Part shown: one piece after another, positions 13,601-27,600 of the stretch
Layout: each line of letters opens with the position of its first letter
How positions within the stretch are numbered: position 1 is the first letter of the stretch
Assembly: GCF_018139145.2 (NCBI RefSeq)
Contig: NW_026114290.1
Span: forward strand, 1-64,000
DNA from: Gymnogyps californianus
Lineage: Eukaryota; Chordata; Aves; Accipitriformes; Cathartidae
Direction: 5' to 3'
Length of the DNA: 64,000 nucleotides
Program-made: the position numbers and the translations under genes
Notes under the pieces: generated by a model
Told to the model about the DNA's origin: nothing
Database searches by the model: none
The model's input: the letters and a program-made list of their open reading frames with translations, nothing else

Positions 13601-16600
13601 TCGCTTTGGTGCCTGGTAAAATTATGGAGAAGGTTATTCTGGGAGTTATTGAAAAACACTCGAAAGACGATGCAGTCATCGGTCAAAGCCAACATGGGTT
13701 CATGAACGGAAAGTCATGTCTTCTTAACTGAATATCCTTTTGTGACAAGGTTACCCACCTCATGGACGAAGGGAAGGCAGTGGATGTGGTTTTGGGGGAT
13801 TTTAGCAAAGCTTTCGATACTGTTTCAGAGTATCCTTCTGGACGAAATGCCCAGCATACAGCTAGACAAGGACACAACACGTTCGGTCAACAGTTGGCTG
13901 AAGGATCAAGCTCAAAGAGTTAGAGTCAACAGGGCAACATCTGGGTGGTGGCCAGGCAGTAGTGGTGTTCTCTAGGGGGTTTTCTCACATCAATGTTTTT
14001 ATCGATGACCTGGACACGGGAGTTGAGTGCACACTTAGTAAGTTTGCTGATGATACTTAATTAGGAGAAGTTCTTGATTCCCTCGAGGGTAGAGAGGCCT
14101 CACGGAGAGATCTCAATAGATGAGAGCGCTGGGCAATCACCAGCTGTATGATATTGAACAAGGACGAATGCCGGATTCTGCACCTGGGATAGTGTCATCT
14201 GGGATGTATGTATGGATTTGGGGCCAAGAGGCTGGAGTGCAGCCCTGCAGAGAGGGATCTGGGGGGTCTTGGTTGATGGGAAGCTCAACGGGAGTCAACC
14301 ATGTGCCCTCACGGCCAAAAGGGCCACCCGTATCCTGGGGTGCATTGGGCACAGTATAGCGAAGCGGTTGAAAGATGTGATGGTCCCACGTCTCGGTGGG
14401 ACCTCACCTTGAGTCCTGTGGGCGCTTTGGGGCTCCACAATCTAAGAAGGACATAAAAATATGAGAACGTGTCCAAAGGAGGGCAACGGAGGTGGTGAAA
14501 GGAGCAGAGGACTTGTGAGGAGCGGCTGAGGATACCAGGGTTGGTCAGCTTAGAGAAGAGGAGACCGAGGGGCGACCTCATTGCTGTCTACAACTTCCTC
14601 GTGATGGGGAACAGAGACGGAGGTGCTGATCTCTTCTCTCGGGTGTCTGGTAGTAGGACGCGAGGGAACGGCTTAAAGCTGCATCAAGGGAAGTTCAGAT
14701 TGGCCGTTAGGAAAGAGATCTTCATGGAGAGGGTGGTCAGGCACTGGAAGAAGCTCCCCAGGGATGAGGTGATGGCCCCAAGCCTGTTGGTGTTCAAGAA
14801 GTGTTTGGAGAACGCTCTTAGATAGAGGGTTTAACTTTTAGGTTGCCCTGTGTGGAGTCAGGAGTTGGGCTTGATGATCCTCGTGGGACTCTTGCAACAC
14901 AGAAGATTCTATGTCCCTGTGTCATTGGGACACACTGGTTTCAACCGAGCTGATGCTTTGTGGTTTTGGGGGAACCCAGCTGGTTTTAAGACATGAAGTT
15001 CTTGCCGCGGAAGCATGGTGTCCTTGTTGTAGGAGAACTGGTGGCACTTATCCCACTTGAGTCTGTCTCTGGGGTGCAACGTGGAGCTGAGCAGCTGCTT
15101 CCCTTCCTCCCTGGTGGCACCATGTCTGGTTTGTCCTTGTAACCGTGTTATCTGGTGCGTTACTATAGTTTTGGGCTGTCTGCGTGGTCAAAATCCTTCC
15201 TCTTCTTGCTGTCTCCCGAAAATGTGTGTATCTGTGGGAAGAGACTTCTGGGGCTTGGCCATCAAAGACACACAGATGTAGAAAAAAGGATTAATTTAAG
15301 GACGGAGAAGCTGGGGAAAGTGTTTCTCCCCAGTTTGTACCAGACAGTCCCTTCAGAGATATCCAAATAGTGGGTAGGGGCTGAAAATATTCTCAATTCA
15401 TCTCTATTTTCCAGCAAGTGTTGCTGGTGGCCAGTCCCTTCTTGCTCATCCTGGGGCCAGAGTCCTGCTTTTCCACCCTGGGGTCTTCCCTGGGGAGTTT
15501 AGGACCCCTCAGCCCTTCTCTGTGTAGGATGGTTGAGTGGAGGAAGGATCTCAGCAGCTTTTTGGGCTCCATCTCCTCATCACTGGAGCCTGGCACGTTC
15601 CTGCCAGCCCCGACATGGGGGGCAAGATGCTGCCAGGCGAAGCCATCCAGCGATTCTCCGTAACACCAGCACTTGGCCCCGACGCCGTGCCAAGGCGGCC
15701 CCGAGAGCCTGCGCTTGCGCCAAGGACCGAATCCAACCGCTTGGCTTGGTTCGGGGAAGCATCCGTGCTCGGCAAGGCTCGCCCATCAACGTCGCGTGCT
15801 CTCCGGAGCGCTCCGGCACGTACGCCAGCATGATTAATAAGTGTTCTCAGGTCTTCACGGCCGACGGTGGGTTTCGGTAATCGGAGAGGACAGCTCGTTA
15901 CAGGCTGACAGCAACGAAAAGCGAGAAGAAGATCCCTCAGGAGTCTTCTCCATGGCCTTATAGCATCCAAAACAACCTTTGGGGATCTTCTCGTCAGCTA
16001 ATATTGCAGGTACAAAAGAGCTAAGCCTCATGGTGGCTTCCCAGGGCTCCCCTGCCATTGTTTTTCAGGTGATTAAAACCGTGTTTTAATGATGCTGAAG
16101 CCAAAACCTGCCGGCAGATGGAGGAAAAAGTTGATGAGGGTGAAAGACATGGAGTTGGAGGGACCCGGAGTGAAAAAGGGGATGGCGATGTGAATCGCCT
16201 GCATTCATCGCCGGTAAAAACACTAGCACTTTTATGGGAGCAGCCGAGATCTGCTAGAAATTTAATAGAGATGGATCCAAACAAGATGAGCTTGCAACAG
16301 AGTCTGGATGCCTTTCAAGCAGCTTGGAGAGAAACTGTTCTTTCATTAGATGCTGGATGTGTCCTCTGCTGACGAGGAAAGTTTTCTGCCGCCCGTCACA
16401 TAAATCTTGCTTAAAGCTGGATGGAGCAGGGCAAGATCTAGAGGATGAATTTGCTGGGAGGCCTGATAACTCTTTAAGGGAAATAAAAAAATGAAAGGTT
16501 TTCAAGGATCGGCTTGGAATCGCCTCTGAAAAGGCTCAATTTGGGCTCTTAGCTGCGGGTAAAAGACTTGAATGGAGGGCTGGCACCCTCGGGCAGTGCT

Positions 16601-19600
16601 CTTTCTCACTTGCCTTTTGTTTTTAAAAGGCTCGGTAATGGAGGAAATGCAGAATTGGAAACAACCTCGGGTAGAAAACGCCCTGTTAAACAGGTATTTG
16701 CACCCTGATTTGCAGAGGGAGGTTTCTGCTGCGTGGTGCAAGAGCTGTAAAACCCGGTGCAGATGCTGGATGCAGGACCCGCCACGGGCAGCATCCCTCG
16801 GAGCGGGACCAGCGATCCACGATACTCAGGGCAATCCCCATCCCACCAGATTTGAGGGTACAGGTGGGGAGCCCCCAAGGTTTTAAGCGGTAAAGGAATG
16901 GCCAGGTTTTACAGAGCGTCCGCACCAGGTCCGTCGGCTCATGTGAAAATACTTTGGGAGATGACTTGGTGCCGTGCCGGTGCGCTCAGGGCTGTACAAG
17001 GCAGGGATGGTTAAGGAGAGCTTACAAAAAAGACATCTTTTAGGAGGGTTGAAAAGTCTTAGGGGGATTGAAAAGTCTTTTTAGCGGATGGACATAGAGC
17101 AAATGCCTTCCCTGCCCGAAGCAGGCAGCAGGCACGGGAGAGCAATTAGCATTTAGGAGCTGGCGTTGTGTCTCGAACCCATTCAAACCTCAGCACTGTT
17201 TTCTGAAGCATGTGAAGGTTTTGCCGGAGGTTTTTCCGGGCTCAAAGCAGGAGGTTTTGGGTTTGGGATTGCCATCCTGGGGCCAAACAGGGTTGGTGCT
17301 GTCCCAAAAGGTGCCGTGGGCCGAGCATCTTTGGTGCGAGTGATGCTGAGAGGTGGCAGCGTGGTCCAAGCGCGGCAGGGGAAGGAACAGCATCGTCCTC
17401 CTGACCTGACGCAGGTCGTAGGATCAGCCCCAGGGTTGGGGCACTGAGTGTCTGCCCTTGCCCCACGGTCTTATCCCGGTTCTGTGGGAGCCTCGGAAAT
17501 ACCGCCGGAGCCCAAAATCACGCGAGTGTTTGGAGTATCCTGGGAAGTCTGTATCACTCTGGAGCCTGGGAGCAAGCCCTCAAGCCTGAGAGCAAGTCCT
17601 CAACCCTGACTATCGGGCTCGTACCACCAGCTTTTGCTTTTCTCTTGGAGGAAACACAGCCCAAAAGCTTTGCCTCGTGGCGCCTGGAGCTTTTGCGATG
17701 GGTCTGGGCTCTGCATCCCCCCCACGCAGGGGCTGGGAGCGGGGCACGGCTCCAGCGCATCCCCCCCTGGGCTCTGCAAATACCCCAAGAGCTGAGAAAA
17801 CCCAAGTATAACTCGTGTCCTCTGGCCGGGGAGCGCGAGGAGGCTGGAAATAAGAGCAAAACTCCTCGCTGGGAAAGTGTCGGGTTCCCTCTCGGCCGTG
17901 CCAAGCTAAACAAGCCACGCTGTTCGTCTGCTCGCAGCAGAAGAGCTGGTTTTCCCCGTGGTAGCCCTTCCTCACACCTGTTTCGGTTTCGGTTAATCTC
18001 ACTCGTATACCAGCGATGAAACCCCCGCGTGGGGTCTCAGCACGGACTCCTTGACCCGTCGCGCGCAGCGTTTCGAGGAGAAACGGGGGGTTTTTCCGCC
18101 TCGTTACTTTTGCCAGAGGTTTTCCAGCAGGGAGCGGATGCCTGCGGAGCGAGTTCAAGCTGCTGACAGCGGGCTGGCTTTTCTCCGCTGCCTTTCGAAG
18201 TCGTCCGTGAACTGCAGGTTGCAAACCACAGCTAGATTTTTTTTTTTTTTTTTTTTCTTCTTCTATTTTTTTGGTGGTTTGTTTCCCCCCCCCCCCCCCC
18301 CCAACCACACCGTTGGTGACTCACAGCTCCCATGTGATCGCTGAGTGCAGCAGGTCGTCCGTCATTCAGCTAATGAGCTTCCCATCCCGTTGCGGTCGAT
18401 CATCCCTGTCTCTCTTCCGATTCCTGGGATTACCCCTGGCTTTTTCAGCACAATATCTCCATCATTTTCGCTCGGGGTGCTGCTGCCTGGCTCTCCTCTG
18501 CATCGGGGACCTTTCTAACACACCCTTGTTCGGGGTCAGGAGCAGGTATGGGACATCGCTGGCGGCTGCTCGGGCTCTCCAGGAGACTCTTTAGTGCAAC
18601 CCCTCGATGCTTCCTTCTCGGTTGAGTCTTTGCCCCCATAGATGTTTTTTTCCAGTGGCCTTCATGATCTTCTCTAGATCTTCCTCTGCGTTCATGGGTC
18701 CTGCTGGGTTTTACGTTGCTGTGATGCTTCTCCTTCTCTACCTTGAGTAGGTTGGTCCCACTTGGTCTCCAAAGCCCTCACAAGCCCTCGTTGTTGGGTT
18801 GCAGTGGCCAAAACCACGGTGGAGACCCTCCCCCCGAGGTCCCTGGGCTGCTGCGGGGACGTCTCCCGGCTCCGTTGGTCATGGAAGGGTGCGGCCCTTC
18901 CTCCAGGCAGATGGCTCGTCCTCTCCTGGCTCTGCTCTTTGGCTCGCAGACCTGCAGGTTGGCCTCTTTCTTGGAAAAGAAACCGTGTGTTGCTACGCAG
19001 CTGTTTCTGAGAAGATGACAATGCCCAAACGGTGGAAGTTTGGGAGATACAAATTTAACGTCTTCTTCTGGCCACCCTTGGGCAGCCCTGGCAACTCCTA
19101 CAAGGGCTGGAGGGACCGTGCTGTCCTGGGAGAGCCAAAGGGAAGCGTTCGAAGCTGCGGTGTGGTTCCCATCCAGACACTTAACATCTCTTTTCCACCC
19201 CGGTGGGACTTCTCCAGCCCTTGTTGACTGGTGAGATGAGGCGCTTCATCTTTTTCTTCCTCGATCGGAGCTCAACAGCAAGACGGGGTCTTCGGCGGAG
19301 TGGCTTTGGTGGGCGAGCGAGTCACGCCACGCCGCTCTTCTCTCCGATGGAGATGTGCCGGTGCTCGCGGTGGAACGGGTGCCTGAAGCTACCGGCTCTC
19401 CTGCATGTCCACGTTGAGGTCCTGCTCCTCCGGCTTGGGTGTAACGTGGCGCTCACCGGCCCCACGCCGGGACAGCATCTCTGGTTGAGCCTCGATAGAG
19501 TCCTTCATCCAGATGTTTATGCGAAGTCTGTGAAATCGTGGCAAGCTCTTGCTGACCGTAAACATCCCGGGGAGCGGAGCCAGCGTCTCGAGATGTGTCA

Positions 19601-21590
19601 TGCTTCCTACGGCTCCGTCTTCCAGAAGCGCGCAAAGCTTCCTGAGGTCTGCTGACTCGGGCAGCTTGAACGCGAGCCTGTGCGCACGAGCCAACAGGCG
19701 CTGGCTTAGTTTAGTTTAGTTTTGTTTTTTTTTTTTTTTTTTCTCTCCAGTGTGAGCTGTTTGCTTAAACCCAGCTGTCCCTGCGGGACCCCTGCCCTCA
19801 CGGTGTGAAAACTTGGGTGCCGTCTTGAGAATCGACAGCGGCGGTAGATGGGTGATTCTTTATTTCTGAGTCAGACACGAGGATCTCTTGGGTGATTCTT
19901 TATTTCCCCTGAGCCAAACCACCAGGATCTCTTGGAGGATGATGAGCTCGTGCGTGGGGAACGGTGTGTTTCAGCAGGAGGGTTGTTGCTCTTATCGGTG
20001 ATCAGCGCTGGGAGGAGAAGTGCTTGACTTGAGCGTAAGTGGCGGGTTGGTGCCAAACCTCCGAGTTTTGCATCGGAGGAGCGAGAAACGCGGCCGCCGA
20101 GCACACGGTGAAGATATTGCATCCCGTGAAACATCTGCTCGGCACCCGGGATGGCACACAGAGCAACCTGGGGCTTGCTCAATAATGCAGAGGTCTCATC
20201 CAGAGAGGTTCGAGTGGGTTTTTGTATGGATGCAACACGCACCGATCTGTCCGGACCGGCAAGAACGAACTCCGGAGCCGCTGGATGGAGCGTGCCCAGG
20301 CACAGCTGAGCCGAGAGACAGCCAGGGTGCCGGGTCCGCATTTGAAGGGGAAGAGTTAAGCTTGGGTGTGACAGCAATGGCAGGGAAATCCTGCACGGCG
20401 AGAGCCGAGCGAAGGAAGACCAGGGCTGGTGGCATCAGGAAACCCTCCGTGGAAAATGGGTGCTGGTGGGGTTGGAACTGTTCAGCGTTTTTTCCGGGTC
20501 CATGGTGCATCGCTTGGCCTCGCTGCCCAAGCGGGATGCCGGAAAGGAGCCGGGGGGCTCTTGCATGCCTTGTTCTGACCTGCCGGGTCGCCGGGATGAG
20601 CCGGAGCTTGCTAGGATGCTGAGTCAGCACATCCAGTACCCTCCCCTTGCAGCAGTGCCGTTCCCCACCTCCGTCTGCTGCAGAGACCACTTCCTGAGCA
20701 GGCGTTGCCTTTCTAACTGCTCAAGGGAGAACCGGTTGCGATAGCGGGGACAGGATAACCCCGGAGCGCTGCCGGTGACGGAGGCAAGAGGGACCCACTC
20801 GTCACCGAGCGCATGGTAGGACGCGGGGCCATGCGCCCACAGTCTCGCGTGGGTTTTTGGGGTCTGCGGTGTCCAGGCAGGGTGAAAGCAAATCCTATTT
20901 TTCATCTAGAAACCAAAGAGGGGACTTGGTGGATGGAATCGAAGGGAACCTGGTGGAGGGATGTTCATCCCTCTCCCGTGCGAAAGGAGGGTGGAACCCC
21001 ATGGGCTTGATTTTAGGGGAGGTGGGAGCCGGAGGGGAGACCGGTGCTTGCCCCAAAGCCCATCCATCGGGAAGGACGGGCGCTCACTGGTTGCTTCAAG
21101 GTTTCCTTGTGCCTGTTGAGACCCGCAGCCATCACTGCGTGTGGCTGGTGGATGGGGAACGCAGGATGGCTTCGGCCTGGAGCTGACGTGGTTTCCGTGG
21201 TCTTCTCCTATGGGAAATGTCTGCATGTTTGTCCTTGCTCCGTGGCTCACAGTTGTCTTAAAATTTTCTAGTAATGCTGATGTTGGGGTGTTGCTGGTTT
21301 TGGTAGTGCCTGGAGGTCCTTGTCTCCTGCTCTGGCGTTCCTGGTGGGGTGGTTTCTCTTGCTAAGAGCTCTTTGGACTTGGTGGGACCCAGAGGTTGTG
21401 CCTGTCCTCCGGGTTGGGCAGCGAGGAGAGCCGGTCCCTGACCCATCCACCATCCAGACCTGCTCCTCCGGCCTCTCAGAATCGCTTTGTGGCCCCCCAG
21501 CCCCTTCCCACGCTGCCGTTTCAGATGATGCTCCCATGCTGCTGGGGCTTCCCAAGCCCCAAGTGGGGCGATCACTTCGAGGATGGAAAC

Positions 21591-21623
<33 letters not shown>

Positions 21624-24600
21624 GGCTCCCCAAATCAGGCACGGGCCAAGGACTTGCTGAAGCGAAAAGCAGGAGGTTTTGGCTCCTTCTGCACCAAAAT
21701 CGCTTTATCTTCTGCCTTAGCAAGGCTTTGGGAGGTCTCTGAGCCCCCACTGAAGACTGCTACCCCTTGAAGTTCAGTTATTGGGAGATGGTTTGGTTGT
21801 TCGTGCCTGGATTAATACTGGGAACAGGCAGAGAGCAGCAAGCGCGAAGCCTTTATGAAGCTGGGGAAAAAGTATTTGGGGTGCTGCTTGTTTAGCCTCA
21901 ACATCTTTTTGGGCAGAAAGGGGGATTTGGGTTGGAGGGCTAAAGCCAAAGCAAGAGCAGGTTGTCCAGCCTGGAAGATCTCTAAGGATGGAGGTGCCAC
22001 GGTGTCTCTGGGGGGCCACCCTCCGTCCCCACATACAAAACGAACCCAAGGAGGAGACCGAAGGACGGGAATCGTGCCGATCCCCGGCCTCCCAAATGCC
22101 TTTTGGATGCCTTGCGCCCAGCCTCTCTTGGTGAAGAGATCCCGCATGAGTCACCGTGTTGAGATAAGCATCAGGTCATGGAAGGGAAGAGCTTTGACCC
22201 GCTCCTCTGGCAGCCGGCTCTGTCCCTCCCCGGAGGTATCTGCAGTCCTTGTTTTTGAGCCCAATCCCATTTCTTCCAGTACTTCTCCACTGAAACGGCT
22301 CAAAAAAAGAGCCGAGCTGGCGCAAGGGATGACCAGGACGCGTGGTGCCAGCAGGACAGATGGCACCACGGCTGCCAGCGCTCAGAGCACCATTTGCCAT
22401 GGTTTTGGAGCTGATCTGTATTCATGCTGCCTGTACTCTGCCTGCACAGTCCTGCCTCCTCTGTTTGGGTCATCTCCAGCATTGCTAAGCAGCTCAAGGA
22501 GCCAGAGGGACCTCGTAAGGATGGTTCTGCTCGTACCAGGCTTACTACAGCTCGGTGTGGCCTTGGTGAGTCGATGGGTGAATAATTTGATGGAAGGTAG
22601 CACCAGTGCAATTAAAAACGTGGGATCCTTTGGCTGGGGAGCACCGAGCCACATCGCTTCAGGATGCTCTTACCCCTGCATTGGGTTTTTCACCCCGTTA
22701 CGGGGCTGGACATCGTTCTTTCATCAGCAGAGTCTGCTTCACCCCCCTCGCAGCGATGATACGGAGTCCTCCAAGCTCCCGCGTCCAGCCGCTGCCCCGA
22801 GCTGAGCAAAGTCCCAACCTAGGCAACTCCTCCCAGGCCAGAGCGTGGGTTAAAACACGAGCAGCTCCCAATGGTGGGTTATTAATCCCGCTGCGACAAG
22901 CTGATCCCCTTGCGTGCGAGCCTGCAGCATTCATCTCTTGGGACTAGAGCAGACACGTCGGGTACCTAAGTGTTTATCTGCTCCGCTCGTCGTGGTCTGC
23001 CATCGCTTGGGCCCTTTGCGGTGTCTTTTCCTGCCTGTGCAAAGTCCAGCAGCAGAAATATCAGCACCTGGATGCTGGTTGCACAACCCTGGGTGTTTCC
23101 AGCCCTTAAATACATGAACTTCCAGCACCCTGTGCCTGCGGAGGGGTGAAAGGACCCACGCCGCTCCCGGGAAGCCCAAGCAGAAGCAAACGTGGAGCTG
23201 TCTGTGTTGCGTGAACACAACGGCACCATCCCCAGCTCTGTCAGCAGCCGGCTAAGCCCGAGTCAGATGAGACGCGATGTGCTGCCAGCACGCCGTGCTT
23301 TGAAGAGTTCCTGTCCTCAAGGTCACCTGCCTGCAGGCTTAGGAGCGTCCTTAAATACTGCCCTGAACTGCCACGCAGCGCAAAGGAGAAAGAAATGTCT
23401 CTCGTTTCTATCTACAAACGGCCGAGAGCTTTCATCGGAGCAGGACCCAGAGCTACGTGCAGGAAAACCAACCCCAAACGTGCCCATTTTCAAGAGGAAA
23501 CGTGAAGTTTGTGTCTCCGGCCAAGCCCTCCTGCAGCAAAGCCTGTCCTCGCGCCAGCTCATCTGTATTCAGGAGCATGAGCAAAATCGCCGGCTTGCTT
23601 CTGGCAAGCCACAGCAAAGGGTCAGAGAACGCGATCATCTTGTGTGGCTCCAGGGAGAGCGTTTGGACGCTCGCGTGAGACCGTGGGTGAAATTATTTCT
23701 GCTGGAGAGTGGCTGTTGAGCCCAGCATCGCTCCGTGCTTGCTTGGGACGGAGGAGTAGTGTCTGCCCTGGGGATTTGGGGCAGGAATACCATTGAAGAG
23801 CTTGAATCTGGCATGAGTGGCCACCCAAACAGCTCCAGGCTGAGCCTGACGCATGCAGAGCACCCAGGTTGCTCATCCAGGTGCTCTCGGTGGACGGGAG
23901 GATGCCGGGGTGCAGGCGGTCGTCTTCTGTTGTGCAAGGGAAAAGCTCTGCCGTGGAGCGTCTCGTGGTGCTCATGCAAAGCCCTGCCTTCGCGTGGGAG
24001 CTGTTGGCCCTATTTAGAGTGGGTTGGAGAGGAAAGAGCTGCCGGTTGCACCCTCTTTTGCAGGATCTCCGTGTTTTGCTTCTCCTGTCGCCCACGCTCA
24101 TCCCGGAGCCACACACTCATGCCGGGGGATGTCAGGATCGCCGAGCAAAAGCGCTGACGGCACCTTTGCCCGCCGAACGCCGCTGTTTGCACTGCAAGCA
24201 CAAACCCAGCTTGGGTTGGATCTGCTGTGGCTCTGCCAGCATGGACGTGGCCTTGGAGAGGTGGTCTTGCACAGCTGCTTTGGGCTGGAAGAGCTAAGTT
24301 TGGGGCCGTGGGATGGATTTGGAGATGCGCTGGAATGTGGGAAATGAAGCTCCTGCTTCCCTGCATTTCCAGCGAGCTTTTGGGGAGCTAAATAGCTCCT
24401 ACGGTGCTGGGGGCTGGAAACTGCCCCCCATTTTTTGGCCATCTTATAGTCCTGGGTGACTGAACATTTCCAGCGTGGGGTTCCTCATTGCGCTGGTAAC
24501 AAACCCAAATCTGCACCATCCAATGCGGCAGAAATCCCCGTGGCTGGGTTGGGTGGTAGCACGCCGGTGAACACCCAGCTGCTCGCCTGGCCGCTGCTTG

Positions 24601-27600
24601 GCTCTGGTACCACCCCAGCATGGGGACACGGTGTTTTCCCACTGCTATCAAGCAGTAATCCCACTGTGCAGGTCCGTCTCTTGGTTTTTTCGGCACTGCC
24701 GGTTGCTCTTGTGTTTTTGGACCACGAAAGGCCGTGTGTCGAGCCAAATTTTTTTTTTTTCCCCCCGCGTTATTTACAATATGCAGAAGCTGTATCAGTT
24801 CCTGGTGCCAATGAACAATTCTTCTGGTACCTTTTGCTCTCAAATTAAACACCCAAGATTAAAGCGTGAGCCTGAAGTAGGAGCTAGTCTTTAATTCCAG
24901 AGCTAAATCATGCCTTGCGACATTTTGCGTTACTCAAAAGGTGATGCAATAACTCACCCCTTGCCTAATACCATTGCTCAAATGGCAAGGTCTCTCAGCC
25001 TGGCTGTAGAGGAGCTAAAATATCTCTTTTTGCCTCTTTTTTTTTTTTTCCAGTTCGTTTAGATAGCTGGAAAAAACCAAAGCCTGGGACAGCGTGTGTA
25101 GGCTCAGTGCGGGCTTTTTGGAGGTGATCACCTCGTTTGGGGATTCTTGGAAACCCTCAGATTGCTTCGAAAAGTGATATTGCAAATTCCTGTCCAAATT
25201 GCTTAATTTTTGATTTTTGAAGAGTCCAGTTCTGGTCCTAACCAAGTCCTCACCTTCTGGAGGAGCCTCTTTTTTTCCTCCCTTGACCGGAGACTGGTTC
25301 ATCCTATCCTCAGACCGATGTCTTTTGGAAGTGCCGGTCCTTCTGCAGTGGGAACCCAGCTCATCTGGGAGCTGCTGGAGAGCCCGAGTCGGAGCTGAGT
25401 CTCCCTCCTCATCCTTTATCGCTGAGATACAAGATGCAGAAAGCACGTGGAGGTCAGGTAGGCGTCCTTCCTCCCATCTTGGAGGATTGTGTGGAAGGGA
25501 GAGCTTCTGTTGTATTCAGGGGATGCAGCCTTACACAGTTTGAAGTTTGGGAAATAATAGTATTTTAGAGTTTTCTTTAAATCTTCACTCCTTTGTGCTC
25601 TTTTAAACTGTCACTAGACACCTCTTGGGAGCTGGGTAGGAAGCTTTCAGGAGAATATAGTTTTCTGGCTGAACTCTTCAGAAGAGAGATCCTCTCCCTG
25701 TTTCAAGGTGGTCTAGGGTCTTAATGGAAATCACCATCCAAAAGACCTCTTTCCTTTAGGCTCTTGAACTTCTTTGGGCTTTTGATCCTAAAATCACAGA
25801 ATAATTGAGGTTGGAAGGACCCTCCAGAGGTCTTCATCCCACCCCTGTGCTCAAAGCACAGCCAACTTCAAAGTTAGGTTGCTCAAGCCTCATCAAGTTG
25901 AGTATTGAGCATCTCCAAGGATGGAGATCCTCCACACCTCTGGCCTGTCCCGGAGCTGTCCCACTCCCACAGGGAGGAGTTCCCCATGTTGTGACTTTCT
26001 TGTCCTCTCGTTGCATGTGTCCAGGAGGAGCTTGGCTTCATCTTCTCTACACCCTGCAATTAGTGGCTGTAGGCAGCACCTTCACGCTCTCATCTTGAAG
26101 GAGAACGAGCCCAACTCCCCCAGCCTGTCTTCATCCCTCACGTCCTCCAGTCCCCGATGGCTGGGGACCTTCACTGGGCTCGCTTCGTTGGCCGTTGGAT
26201 CTATCAACACCTCTGTGACTCCGACGCGCAGGGCAACCTTGCTAATTATCACAGCTACCATTTGGTGTGTCGTTAGTCTTAAAATATGTGTCGAGTAGCT
26301 CTGGTACAAAATAAACCAGATCCTTTGTGTAGGAAGCATCTGTTGTATGAAGAGCGGTGACGTGGAAAAGCACCTCAAGGTGCATCCTGGTGATTTTTGG
26401 GGTGGCGGTGAAGGTTTAGGCAAAATTTTTGCACCCTGATACGTGATTGAGCCTCTCGAGCATGCCATTAACCTCTGTTTATCAACCCTGACCGTGATGG
26501 CCTCGATGAGCTGGGGCTCTTCCGGCTCTTCTGGAGATGTTGGTATTTCTCAATCCGCGACCTTTGAAACGTGTTATGTAATTAACCATTGCCGAATTTG
26601 TCTAGAGCCGGGTCTGCCGCGTCTAGGAGAGTTCCCGGTCTCCGCGTAACTGCTCCAGTACTGGGAAATTCATGAGTTTTTCCCTTATCTCGGACTTTTA
26701 TGTGTGTTTTGGCCATGGGCTCATGCGATGGCTCGATTTTTTTTGAAAGTGGCTTGATGTCCTGGCCGGGTTGCTTTAACTCTTGGGATAGAGGAAAAAA
26801 CAGAGAGGAGAGACCCGTGGCCCCGATACGAGGGTGTTTGACCTCTTGGAGGAGAGACTGTGAGCTCAAAAATGAATTCAGATTTGCCGTGCTCTCTTGG
26901 GAGAAGCTGCAGCCACACTCCTGTGGTTAGAGGAGCAGCTCTTGCTGGATTACCATAGAGGGTAAATTTGAGCCTCCTAAGTCCAAGACATTAAACTCCC
27001 TCATCTCTCGCTGTTTCCAAGAAACCAGGATTCGCAGGGAGTGCAGTTACGTGCTCATCAGGAGAAAGATAAATCACCGCGTGTTTTCCTCTAAAGGAGA
27101 CAGTTTCTAAAAATAGGAGCTGTGCTGGAGCTCCGGAGAACAAAAGAGTCCCTGGAAGGCTCCTGCCACCGTCCTTTCTCGGCAATTGGTGCTCTCTACC
27201 CCCCTCCATCCACGCGCTGGGGATTTATGGAAGTGTTTTAAAATCTGTCGATTTGGGAGGGTTGGGTTTTTTCCCCGTCCTTTCCCCTGGCATTCCCACC
27301 CTGGCCGGTTGGTGACTCAGGCTTTCCTGAATGAATGCTGCCGGTCTCCCGTGACCTCGGCAGCTTGGCCCTGGATCCCGCCGGCCTTTTCCGAAACGAT
27401 TTTGAAGCCAAAAGGACCTGATTTGGGAGCCAGGGATGCTGCCACCTCTCCGGACAGGCTCTGACAGCGCCGATGCCGAATAAACCCCAGCGATGTGCGT
27501 GGTCCCAGCTCTGCACCTAGATGAAAGAGTTCCAACCCCATCATCTCTGGATGAGACCTACACGTTGGGAGATGCTCAGCCTTAAAATTCTCGCCTCTAA

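Noticed and set aside
13555..14825. Possible functional reverse-transcriptase gene
   Set aside because: Motifs are recognisable but broken by stops and frameshifts and the 5' part is missing. It is a dead CR1 copy.
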